Assembly (NCBI RefSeq): GCF_024399335.1
Contig: NZ_CP075339.1
Span: forward strand, 1,364,001 to 1,428,000
Direction of reading: 5' to 3'
Length of the DNA stretch: 64,000 nt
DNA from: Leucobacter aridicollis
GTDB lineage: Bacteria; Actinomycetota; Actinomycetes; Actinomycetales; Microbacteriaceae
Part shown: piece by piece, positions 51,313 through 58,626 of the stretch
Numbering within the stretch: the first letter of the stretch is position 1
How the letters are laid out: each line of letters starts with the position of its first letter
Position numbers and translations under genes: made by a program
The notes under the pieces: generated by a model
Seen by the model: the letters and a program-made list of their open reading frames with translations, nothing else
Databases searched by the model: none
Told to the model about the DNA's origin: nothing

Positions 51313-53027
51313 TGGCTCGACGGCGAGCCGCGACGCGAGAGGCAGCGGAGCAGCCGGTTCCCAACCTGCTTCGCGTCGCCCTCGCTGGTGACCGGCGTGA
51401 CCGGAAGCTCGCCCTCGCGACGCTTGGGCTCATGCTTCATCAGGCGGGGGAGGCGGCAGTGCCGATCCTGATCGGTGTTGTCATCGACCGCGCGATTGGG
51501 CCGGGGAGCCTCGCTGCGCTGATTGTCTGGCTCGCCGTGCTCGGCTCGGTGTTTCTCGTGCTCTCGCTCAGCTACCAGCGCTCCGCGCTCGCGATGGTGA
51601 GCGTGTTTGGGTATGGGGAACACGACCTCAGGCTGCTCGCTGCCCGGCGCGCGCTCCACCCGCGCGGGCTGCGGACCGGCCGCCATCCCGGGGAACTACT
51701 GTCAATCGCGACGAGCGATACCGGCCGAGTCGCCGGGATCGCCTGGAGCATAGCGCAGCAGGCGGCGACACTCATGGCGGTCGTCGCAGCCACAGCCGCA
51801 CTTCTCGTCATCTCGGTGCCGCTCGGACTCGGGGTCGCGTTCGGTGCCGTCGCCGTGCTGTTCGTGATGCAGTGGCTCGCCAGGCCGCTTGAGCGCGCGG
51901 GGGCGACGGAGCAGCAGGCAGTCGCGACTGCGAGCGAGGTCGCGACAGACTCGCTCGCGGGGCTCCGCGTGATCCACGGACTCGGGGCCCAGGCTGAGAT
52001 TGTGCGCAGGTACCGGCGTGCGAGCGTTGCCTCGCGGGATGCCGGTGTCGCCGCCGCGCGACTGCTCGTCACTTATCAGGCAGTTAGCACGACGGTGTCC
52101 GTGCTCTACCTCGCCGCGCTCGCGCTCGCGGCTGGATGGCTCGCAACCCGCGGGGAGATCACCCCGGGTCAGCTGGTCACGGTTGTCGGCCTCGCGCAGT
52201 TTCTGCAAGGGTCGCTCGCTCACGTCGGCACGTTTGGCGCGAACTGGGCGCACAAGCGCGCCTCAGCTAAGCGCCTGCGGGCGCTCCTCGAAGACGAGTA
52301 CGCGTTGGGAGCCGGAACCCCTGGCGCGGTCGCAGCGCTTGAGCGCGCGCCGGGAGCCGGTACCGTGCTCGAGTGGGACGCGCCAAGCGGTGAGACGCTC
52401 ACCGTGCGCGTTGATGACGGGCTCGTTGGGGTTCGCGTGCGGACCGCTGCCGAGGCACGGACCGCCGCCGCGACGCTTGGCTTTCGCCGTGATCCTGCGC
52501 CGGGCGAATTGCGGATCGGTGGCCTGTGCGCCTGCGAGCTCGGGCCCGAGTGCGTAGCGCGGCGGGTCGTTGCGCCCCCGCACGACGCCGCACTCTTCAC
52601 CGGAACGCTGCGCACGAACGTCGCACGGGATGGGTGCCTCCTGCAGCGGCCGATCAACGCCGCAGCCTTGGCAGACGTCGTTGATCACCTCGGCGATGCC
52701 GACGAAGAAATCGGCGCGGGGGGTCGCAGGCTCTCTGGTGGTCAACGGCAGCGCGTATTGCTCGCGCGTGCGCTGCACACCCCGGGGGATGTCGTCGTGC
52801 TCGACGAGCCAACGAGCGCGCTCGACCCAATCACCGAGCAACGCGTTGCAGAGTCGCTCGCGCTCCTCGGGCGGCCGGTCGTCGTCGTCACTGCGAGCCG
52901 AACCCTGCTCGCGGCGTGTTCGCGCGTCGTCGACGGGCGCTGCCCTGAACCCGAGCGGCAGTGCTGCTCGGCCGCGGCGAGTCCGGCACATGCGGGCACC
53001 CCCTGCTGCGCGTTTGGGGTGCGGTGA
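51312..53027 (+). CDS. Exporter-fold ABC protein lacking Walker A (signature-donating half)
   Basis: A 571-residue protein with a six-segment membrane domain (about 35-310) and an ATPase domain. Where Walker A is expected (about 370-385) the sequence is GLVGVRVRTAAEARTAAA, with no GxxGxGK[ST]. The Q-loop area is also altered. The signature LSGGQ (474-478) and Walker B VVVLDE (494-499) are perfect. The switch His is replaced by Ala (VVVVTASRTL, A528). The last 35 residues are Cys-rich (C536, C544, C551, C552, C565, C566). It likely heterodimerises with the next gene product and transports a siderophore or related ligand. Confidence 0.88.
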   Translation: MARRRAATREAAEQPVPNLLRVALAGDRRDRKLALATLGLMLHQAGEAAVPILIGVVIDRAIGPGSLAALIVWLAVLGSVFLVLSLSYQRSALAMVSVFGYGEHDLRLLAARRALHPRGLRTGRHPGELLSIATSDTGRVAGIAWSIAQQAATLMAVVAATAALLVISVPLGLGVAFGAVAVLFVMQWLARPLERAGATEQQAVATASEVATDSLAGLRVIHGLGAQAEIVRRYRRASVASRDAGVAAARLLVTYQAVSTTVSVLYLAALALAAGWLATRGEITPGQLVTVVGLAQFLQGSLAHVGTFGANWAHKRASAKRLRALLEDEYALGAGTPGAVAALERAPGAGTVLEWDAPSGETLTVRVDDGLVGVRVRTAAEARTAAATLGFRRDPAPGELRIGGLCACELGPECVARRVVAPPHDAALFTGTLRTNVARDGCLLQRPINAAALADVVDHLGDADEEIGAGGRRLSGGQRQRVLLARALHTPGDVVVLDEPTSALDPITEQRVAESLALLGRPVVVVTASRTLLAACSRVVDGRCPEPERQCCSAAASPAHAGTPCCAFGVR

Positions 53028-54823
53028 TGGGTGCGAGAAACCTCGGACGGGCGGACGCATCCACGGGCACAGAGAGCGCGGCGCTGTTGCCCACATCGAC
53101 GGCGGGAGCCGCGGCTCGGCTCGGCGCGACACTCCTCTGGCGGCAGCGCTGGCTGCTGCTCGCGACAGTCGCCCTGCTGCTCCTCGGAACGTCGGCGATG
53201 CTCGTCATCCCGCCGCTTCTCGGCGAGATCGTTGACGCGGTGATCGGCGGTGAACCGTTCGCGCGCGTACTATGGCTCGTCGCAGGCGTCGCGGCCGCAG
53301 GCGTATTGGCCGCCGCGCTCGAAGGGATCGGTGGCGTGCTGCTCGTCCGCTGCTTGCAACACGCGCTCGCCGCCCTCCGCGAGGACGTGTTCGAGGCGGC
53401 CCTCAGCTTGCCACTTGGCCGTGTGGAAGCCGCGGGCGACGCCGACGTCATCTCGCGGGTGACGAACGACGTCGAAGCCGTGACTGAGGCGATCTCAGGG
53501 GTGATCCCGCTGTGCGCGCGAGCGGTGTTTACAATTGTGCTCACGCTCGTTGGCATGGCAGTTCTCGACCCGTGGCTCGCGGTCGCCGCGCTCGTCGCGG
53601 TCCCGATCCAGATCGTCAGCACGCGCGTCTTCATGCGCCGCTCGCGTCCGCTCTACGCCAGGCTGCGGCGCGAGGAGGCGGAGCGCGGGCGCGCCTTCGT
53701 GGAGGCCGTCGCCGGGGCTGAAACCGTGCGCGCGTTCGGCACGGCTGATGAGCACCTCGCCGCGATAGCGGCAGCGAGCGACACTGCGGTGCGCACGCAC
53801 AGAGAGACCGGCAGGGCGCGAAACATTTTCATTGGGGGCTTGAACGGCGCGGAGTTCGTTGGCCTCGCCGCGGTGCTCGCCGTCGGGTTCGTTCGCGCCA
53901 CTGCGGTAGGGCTCTCGGTTGGCGCGGTGACGGCGGGAGCGCTTTACTTCCACAGGCTCTTCAACCCGATCGGTGATCTGCTTGGGAGCATGGACGACCT
54001 ACAGCGCGCCCTTGCAGGGCTGCAGCGCCTCACTGGAGTCGTGAACGCTGGCGCCGCGGAGCGAGCAGGCAGAGCCGCCGGTGCCAGCGCCAGCGAGGTC
54101 GCGAACGGCGCGATCGAGCTCCGCGGCGTGAGCTACAGGTACGGGGCGCGGGCTCGGCGCGCCGCGCTCCGCGGCATCGACCTTGAGATCCAAGCAGGCG
54201 CCACCGTCGCCCTCATCGGCACCTCCGGGTCGGGAAAGAGCACGCTTGCGCGCCTCATCGCTGGGTTCGATGAACCCACCGCGGGTGAGGTGCGCATCGG
54301 CGGCATGCTAGCGCACGAGGCGCGCGCTGGCGGGCGCCCCGCCGCCCTGCTCGTCGCGCAGGAGACGCACATGTTCGCGGGGTCAATCGCAGACAACCTC
54401 AGGATCGCGGCGCCCGGCGCGACCGACAGTGAACTCTCGCAGGCGCTCGCCGATGTCGGGTTCGACCTCGCGCTCATCGAGGGCGGGCTCGCCGGGTCGC
54501 TTCCCGCAGCGGTGAGCCACCGCGAGGCCCAACAACTCGCGCTTGCCCGGGTGCTGCTCGCGGACCCACCGGTGGTCGTGCTCGACGAGGCCGGCTCACA
54601 GGCCGGCTCGGACGCGTCACTCGCTCAGGCCATGCGGCGCGTGAGCGACGGTCGCACCGCCGTCGTCATCGCCCACCACCTCGACCAGGTGCGCGGCGCC
54701 GACCGAGTCGTTGTGCTCGAGCACGGGCACATCATCGAGCAGGGTGCACCCGACGAGCTGCTCCGGCGGCCAGACGGCGCGTTCTCGAGGCTGTGGCGCA
54801 TGGCTGGCGGTTCCGAGCTGTAG
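53027..54823 (+). CDS. Exporter-fold ABC protein lacking the LSGGQ signature (ATP-holding half)
   Basis: A 598-residue partner of the preceding protein; the ATG overlaps its stop (TGATG), with a GTG one codon earlier as alternative. The membrane domain spans about 40-320. Walker A GTSGSGKST (398-406), Q445, Walker B VVVLDE (E521) and the switch His H550 are intact. The signature is lost: AAVSHREAQ (494-502) stands where LSGGQ should be, and the D-loop reads SQAGSD. Together the two proteins can build only one complete ATP site: this protein supplies Walker A and B, the other supplies LSGGQ. Confidence 0.88.
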   Translation: MGARNLGRADASTGTESAALLPTSTAGAAARLGATLLWRQRWLLLATVALLLLGTSAMLVIPPLLGEIVDAVIGGEPFARVLWLVAGVAAAGVLAAALEGIGGVLLVRCLQHALAALREDVFEAALSLPLGRVEAAGDADVISRVTNDVEAVTEAISGVIPLCARAVFTIVLTLVGMAVLDPWLAVAALVAVPIQIVSTRVFMRRSRPLYARLRREEAERGRAFVEAVAGAETVRAFGTADEHLAAIAAASDTAVRTHRETGRARNIFIGGLNGAEFVGLAAVLAVGFVRATAVGLSVGAVTAGALYFHRLFNPIGDLLGSMDDLQRALAGLQRLTGVVNAGAAERAGRAAGASASEVANGAIELRGVSYRYGARARRAALRGIDLEIQAGATVALIGTSGSGKSTLARLIAGFDEPTAGEVRIGGMLAHEARAGGRPAALLVAQETHMFAGSIADNLRIAAPGATDSELSQALADVGFDLALIEGGLAGSLPAAVSHREAQQLALARVLLADPPVVVLDEAGSQAGSDASLAQAMRRVSDGRTAVVIAHHLDQVRGADRVVVLEHGHIIEQGAPDELLRRPDGAFSRLWRMAGGSEL

Positions 54824-54994
54824 TGTCTGCCTGCGCCTGGTGGCTGTTGCTGGGTGAACATACAGCACCCCTTCCAAGCGTCACCAGCCTCTACTAGCTG
54901 GGCTGAGCGGCAGTCGGGATCTTGATGTCAACGTCGCGGCTGTCAGGGGCAGCGTCGTGCGAATCCGGTGGTCGGTTTGGGGTCCACGCTGTGG

Positions 54995-55288
54995 TTACCG
55001 AACGATGTCAATGCCCGTACTCTCAGCCGCTTCGGTCAGGGAACCAATGTTTGTCGCGCTCGTGAAGCCCGCGGCGCTCATGAGCGCCGCGGCCTGGCCA
55101 GAACGGTTGCCCGAGCGGCAGTAGAGCAAGTAGGTGGCGGCAGGGTCGAGCCCCGGGATTGCTGCTTCAATCTCGCCGCCATTGAAATCGATGAGGCGGG
55201 CGCCCCGGAGGTGCCCCTCCGCGAACTCCGCTGGCGTGCGAGTATCGATGATGATCGGCTCGGCCGTGCGTTCGTGTGCTTCGTTCAT
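54995..55288 (-). CDS. Single-domain rhodanese sulfurtransferase
   Basis: A 97-residue rhodanese from the ATG at 55288 (GAGAGGAA upstream). The active-site loop is YCRSGNRSG with C57, which would carry the persulfide. The N-terminal IIIDTRTPAEFAEGHLRGA is the standard entry motif. It is the last gene of the reactive-sulfur operon, 46 bp after the CstB-like gene, and probably exchanges sulfane sulfur with its partners. Confidence 0.93.
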   Translation of the reverse strand: MNEAHERTAEPIIIDTRTPAEFAEGHLRGARLIDFNGGEIEAAIPGLDPAATYLLYCRSGNRSGQAAALMSAAGFTSATNIGSLTEAAESTGIDIVR

Positions 55289-55334
55289 GAGGTTCCTCTC
55301 GGGGCGTCCACTCAGTCTGGCAGAGCGGCGCGTT

Positions 55335-56777
55335 CTAGGCTGCCGCAGACGAGGGGAGCTGCCCGACCGCTGGCTGGTTGCCAGAAATCGCGTTCCAAGC
55401 AAGGTAGCTGCCATCGAGCTCGGCGACCTTGTACCCCTCTCGCCGCAGGGCGCTCGCCGCAACGCTGTTGCGAACCCCGCTCTGGCAGTAGGTCACGATG
55501 GTTCCCGCGCCCTTCTCGGGAAGCTCAGCAAGATTCCACAGCAGCCGGCCGCCCGACAGCTGGGCGGCGCCGGGGATGTGCCCGTCGGCGTACTCGGTCT
55601 TGTTGCGCACGTCGAGCAGGGCCACATGATCGTGTCCGGCGAGTTCGCTCGGCGCCACTGTCTCAGGCGTGACAAGCTCGAGGCCCGCGAGCGACGTGAT
55701 GAAACCTGTCACCGAGTCGATCCCGACACGCACGAGGTGATCTCGAAGCGTCGCTGCCTCGTCGCGGTCTGCGGCGAGCAGCACGAGCGGTCGGGTTTCG
55801 ACGTCCGGGTTGTACACCCAGGCGCCGTAGCTCGCTGCCTTCTGAGTGCCGGGCACGTTGAGCGAACGCTCGACGGTGCCGGTGTGGACCTCGTCGTGGT
55901 TTCGTGTGTCGACGAAGATGACGGTGTCGTTTGCGAGGGCGGCAGCCAGCTCGGTCACCGAGTACTCGGTGAGCTCCGGGGCAGCGCCGATGACTGCCGG
56001 GCCGAGCTTGTTCTGCACTTTCATTCGACCAAAGTAGGCGTGCGCGTCTGGCTGGCCGCTGAGCAGTTCCTCGACGAATCCCCGCTTGTCATCGTTCCGC
56101 AGATACTTTCCCCACCACGAGAAGTTCCGCTCGTAGCCGACTGTCGTCGACGGCACCGAGCCGAGCGCCTTGCCGCAGGCCGAACCAGCGCCGTGCGCGG
56201 GCAGCACCTGGACGTAGTCGGGGAGTGTGAGGAAACGGTCGCGGAGACTTGCGAACAGATCCTCCGCGCCCGCGAACCTCGTGTCGACCCCGCCGGCAGC
56301 CTCGTCGAGCAGGTCTGGCCTTCCGAGGTCGCCAACGAACACGAAGTCACCGGTCAGCATGAAGCCGGGCTCGTCAGACTGTGCCCCATCGGTGACGAGG
56401 AAGGAGAGGTGCTCGGGAGTGTGGCCCGGGGTGTGCACCGCCTCGACGGTGATGTTGCCGAGCGTGATCCTGTGGCCGTGCTTCATACGCACGGCGGAGT
56501 CGAAGCCCGCACCGTAGGTCCAATCGGGGCCGCCCTCGTCCGAGACGAACATCGTGGCGCCGGTGCGCGCAGCGAGCTCGCGAGTACCCGACAGGTAGTC
56601 TGCGTGAATGTGAGTCTCGGTAACGCCGGTGATGGTCATGCCGTTCTTCGCGGCAAGCTCTATATAGACGTCGAGGTCGCGGCGCGGGTCGACGACGATC
56701 GCCTCGCCCTTCGCTTGGCAGCCAATAAAGTAGCTTGCCTGGGCGAGGTCTTCGTCATAGATGCGTTCGAGCAGCAT
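55335..56777 (-). CDS. cstB: CstB-like persulfide dioxygenase: metallo-beta-lactamase, pseudo-rhodanese and rhodanese
   Basis: A 480-residue three-domain protein from the ATG at 56777. Residues 1-250 are an ETHE1-like metallo-beta-lactamase domain with THIHAD (H56, H58, D60), HTPGHTPEH (H115 and H119), LTGDFVFVGD and H195 in LPAHGAG. Residues about 272-372 are a rhodanese domain without its Cys (LLAADRDEA). Residues about 376-470 are an active rhodanese with C431 in YCQSGVRNS. This is the CstB order known from staphylococci, where the enzyme converts persulfides to thiosulfate. The CstR-type gene upstream supports the call. Confidence 0.9.
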   Translation of the reverse strand: MLLERIYDEDLAQASYFIGCQAKGEAIVVDPRRDLDVYIELAAKNGMTITGVTETHIHADYLSGTRELAARTGATMFVSDEGGPDWTYGAGFDSAVRMKHGHRITLGNITVEAVHTPGHTPEHLSFLVTDGAQSDEPGFMLTGDFVFVGDLGRPDLLDEAAGGVDTRFAGAEDLFASLRDRFLTLPDYVQVLPAHGAGSACGKALGSVPSTTVGYERNFSWWGKYLRNDDKRGFVEELLSGQPDAHAYFGRMKVQNKLGPAVIGAAPELTEYSVTELAAALANDTVIFVDTRNHDEVHTGTVERSLNVPGTQKAASYGAWVYNPDVETRPLVLLAADRDEAATLRDHLVRVGIDSVTGFITSLAGLELVTPETVAPSELAGHDHVALLDVRNKTEYADGHIPGAAQLSGGRLLWNLAELPEKGAGTIVTYCQSGVRNSVAASALRREGYKVAELDGSYLAWNAISGNQPAVGQLPSSAAA

Positions 56778-56826
56778 GGTGGTTCCTTCTTCCGTGAACG
56801 GCAGGGGGCGGGGATCGAGTGTTGGC

Positions 56827-56943
56827 CTAGTTGCAGCTGCAGCGGTCGGCGACCGCCACGCCCTCAAGCGCCTGTTCGATGTGTTCCCCGCAACCGGCCC
56901 AGGTCGGCTTGTTGCAGGTCGTGCAGGTGACTCGTGCGCACAT
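56827..56943 (-). CDS. 38-residue Cys-rich mini-protein
   Basis: A very small gene with a strong ribosome-binding site (AAGGAG, seven bases before the ATG at 56943). It contains C2, C7, C10, C18, H21, C35 and C37, including a CTTC pair and the motif KPTWAGCGEH. It is a clear paralogue of the 62-residue protein at 57427, with the same C2, CxxC, TWAGCGxH and C35 layout. The ligand set suggests a zinc-ribbon-like fold or a persulfide-carrying peptide. It lies between thioredoxin and the CstB-like gene, within one operon. Confidence 0.85.
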   Translation of the reverse strand: MCARVTCTTCNKPTWAGCGEHIEQALEGVAVADRCSCN

Positions 56944-57004
56944 ATGTGGACTCCTTGAGATGAATGCTTGGGTGTGTACGTGGGTGGTGTCGCCGGAGTG
57001 GTCG

Positions 57005-57391
57005 CTAGGCGGAAGCGTTCGCGGATCCTGACTGGGCGGCTTCGGCGAGCTGCCGACGCACGTCGTCCATGTCAAGGTCGCGAGCGCCCTGAATAAGGTG
57101 CTCGAGCTGCTGTGCGGGGAGCGCCCCGGCCTGCGAGAAGACGAGGATGCCGTCGCGAAATACCATGAGCGTCGGGATCGAGGTGATTTGGAATTCTGCC
57201 GCGAGTGCGTGTTCGGCCTCCGTGTCTACCTTGCCGAAGGTGATGTCGGTGTGCGTTTCAGACGCCTGCTCGAAGATGGGCGCGAACGAGCGGCATGGAC
57301 CGCACCAGGCTGCCCAGAAGTCAACGAAGACGATGCCGTCGCCTTCGACAGTAGGGACGAACGTGTCGACAGTGAGATTGGTGGTGGCCAT
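57005..57391 (-). CDS. Thioredoxin
   Basis: A 128-residue thioredoxin from the ATG at 57391 (AAAGG upstream). The active site is FWAAWCGPCRSF with C30 and C33. The cis-Pro is in TSIPTLMVF. A C-terminal helix of about 25 residues beyond the core is Ala/Gln-rich. Within the sulfur operon it most likely reduces persulfides on the rhodaneses or the CstR-type regulator. Confidence 0.95.
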   Translation of the reverse strand: MATTNLTVDTFVPTVEGDGIVFVDFWAAWCGPCRSFAPIFEQASETHTDITFGKVDTEAEHALAAEFQITSIPTLMVFRDGILVFSQAGALPAQQLEHLIQGARDLDMDDVRRQLAEAAQSGSANASA

Positions 57392-57426
57392 GTTGCTGAC
57401 CTTTCGTGTCTGGTGGGGGAGTGTGA

Positions 57427-57615
57427 TTAGCGGCCGAAGAGCCGTGCGAAGAAGCCCGGCCCGCGGGCGGCCTGCGCTGCGTCGATTTGCGCCTGCGTGT
57501 GCTTCCCGTTGCACCACTCTGATGCGGGGACGCTCATCTTGACCATCTCGACGTGCTGACCGCAGCCTGCCCAGGTTGTCTTGCTGCAGGTGCGGCATTT
57601 CGTCGGTCGGCACAT
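57427..57615 (-). CDS. 62-residue Cys-rich mini-protein
   Basis: The first gene of the minus-strand sulfur operon, with AAGGAG upstream of the ATG at 57615. The first 39 residues carry C2, C7, C10, C18, H21, C35 and H39, with CRTC and KTTWAGCGQH. The remainder is a short helix ending in GFFARLFGR. It matches the 38-residue paralogue over its whole length and adds this amphipathic tail. Proteins with this TWAGCGxH core are common in bacteria, but I know of no assigned function. Confidence 0.87.
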   Translation of the reverse strand: MCRPTKCRTCSKTTWAGCGQHVEMVKMSVPASEWCNGKHTQAQIDAAQAARGPGFFARLFGR

Positions 57616-57656
57616 GTGAGTTCTCCTTCGTGGGCCTAGGGCCGCTACGTGATTGT

Positions 57657-57672
57657 ATACCCCCGGGGGTAT
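57657..57672. promoter_or_regulatory. Perfect palindromic operator 1 of the sulfur operon
   Basis: ATACCCCCGGGGGTAT, a perfect 16-bp palindrome 42 bp upstream of the minus-strand operon start. The ATACCCC/GGGGTAT form is that of CsoR/CstR-family operators. Confidence 0.85.
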
Positions 57673-57691
57673 CTTAATGACGAGCACAACT

Positions 57692-57707
57692 ATACCCCAT
57701 GGGGTAT
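57692..57707. promoter_or_regulatory. Perfect palindromic operator 2 of the sulfur operon
   Basis: ATACCCCATGGGGTAT, a perfect 16-bp palindrome 36 bp upstream of the CstR-type gene. Its centre is 35 bp from that of operator 1. One operator per divergent promoter is likely. Confidence 0.85.
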
Positions 57708-57742
57708 CCTGGTGGTCAAGTCTGATCCTGAGAGAGGGCCCC

Positions 57743-58078
57743 ATGCCAGAAGTAGAGACCACCGCAATTCCCGAGCGCGACGAGGCAACGTCGGTTGCCC
57801 CTGCAGTCGCGGCCGGAACTGGAGCGCCCGAGGCGAAGCGCAAGATTGTGAACCGCCTGCGCCGTGCGCACGGGCAGCTGGCGGCGGTCATTGAGGCCGT
57901 GGAGGGGGAGGCGCACTGCCGCGACGTCGTCCAGCAGCTCTCTGCGGTCACCAAGGCGCTCGACCGCGCAGGCTTCCTCGTGATCTCGACGGCCCTGCAG
58001 GAGTGCCTCGCTGACCCCGACAACGAAGACTCGGCGAAGCCTGAGGAACTCGAGAAGCTGTTCTTGTCGCTCGCGTAG
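57743..58078 (+). CDS. cstR: CstR-type persulfide-sensing repressor (CsoR/RcnR family)
   Basis: A 111-residue regulator from the ATG at 57743, with GAGAGAGGG upstream. A non-conserved 30-residue leader precedes the family core KRKIVNRLRRAHGQL. Of the CsoR copper triad (Cys, His, Cys), C59 and C88 are present, but the His four residues before the second Cys is Ala (A84). This is the CstR pattern, which forms di- or trisulfide crosslinks and does not bind copper. It is divergent from the rhodanese and thioredoxin operon, with two operators between them. Confidence 0.9.
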   Translation: MPEVETTAIPERDEATSVAPAVAAGTGAPEAKRKIVNRLRRAHGQLAAVIEAVEGEAHCRDVVQQLSAVTKALDRAGFLVISTALQECLADPDNEDSAKPEELEKLFLSLA

Positions 58079-58154
58079 GGGATGGGCGCTAGGGCCCTGG
58101 CGCTGCGACGCTGCGACGCTGGGCTCAGCGGGCGGCAACACGTAGGGTGTTCGC

Positions 58155-58616
58155 ATGAGTAGAACAGATCGCGCCAGCCTCCTCCTCCACACTGGCAAAG
58201 ATGCAGTGTTCTCGGCACTCACCAGCAGCGACGCGCTAGCGGCTTGGCTGCCTCCCAGCGGAATGCGTGGCCGATTCGAGCGGTTTGATATGCGTGAAGG
58301 GGGCTCGTACAGGCTCGTTCTCACGTACGAGAATGCTGGCGATGCCCCAGGAAAATCGTCAGCCGACTCGGACGTGTCGGAAGCGCGAATCACTCAACTC
58401 GATCCAGGGGAGCGGGTCGTCCAGGAAGTGGACTTCGAATCAGAGGACCCTGCTTTTCAGGGCACGATGCAGATGGAATGGAAGGTCCTCCCGGTTGCGG
58501 AGGGGACCATCGTTGAAGTCATTGCACGCAACGTTCCCGCCGGAATTCGTGCGCGCGACCACGCTGCAGGGCTCACCTCCTCCCTGGCAAACCTCGCGGC
58601 TCTTCTCGAGCCGTAG
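58155..58616 (+). CDS. SRPBCC (Aha1/START-like) domain protein
   Basis: A 153-residue single-domain protein of the SRPBCC/AHSA1 type: DAVFSALTSSDALAAWLPP at the start, a FDMREGGSYRLVLTYE strand pair, ERVVQEVDFESEDPAFQG in the middle and a long C-terminal helix. These proteins bind hydrophobic ligands; the specific role is unknown. It lies 76 bp after the CstR-type gene but appears unrelated to it, and it converges on the ABC-2 permease gene with 10 bp between the stops. Confidence 0.88.
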   Translation: MSRTDRASLLLHTGKDAVFSALTSSDALAAWLPPSGMRGRFERFDMREGGSYRLVLTYENAGDAPGKSSADSDVSEARITQLDPGERVVQEVDFESEDPAFQGTMQMEWKVLPVAEGTIVEVIARNVPAGIRARDHAAGLTSSLANLAALLEP

Positions 58617-58626
58617 CGCACCTGCG

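Noticed and set aside
51312..53027. Pseudogene call for the Walker-A-less ABC protein
   Set aside because: The frame is intact over 571 codons, the signature and Walker B are perfect, both junctions with its neighbours are coupled, and the partner lacks precisely the part this protein keeps.
57743..58078. Copper-sensing CsoR
   Set aside because: The His of the Cys-His-Cys copper site is Ala, no copper transporter is nearby, and the divergent genes are sulfurtransferases.
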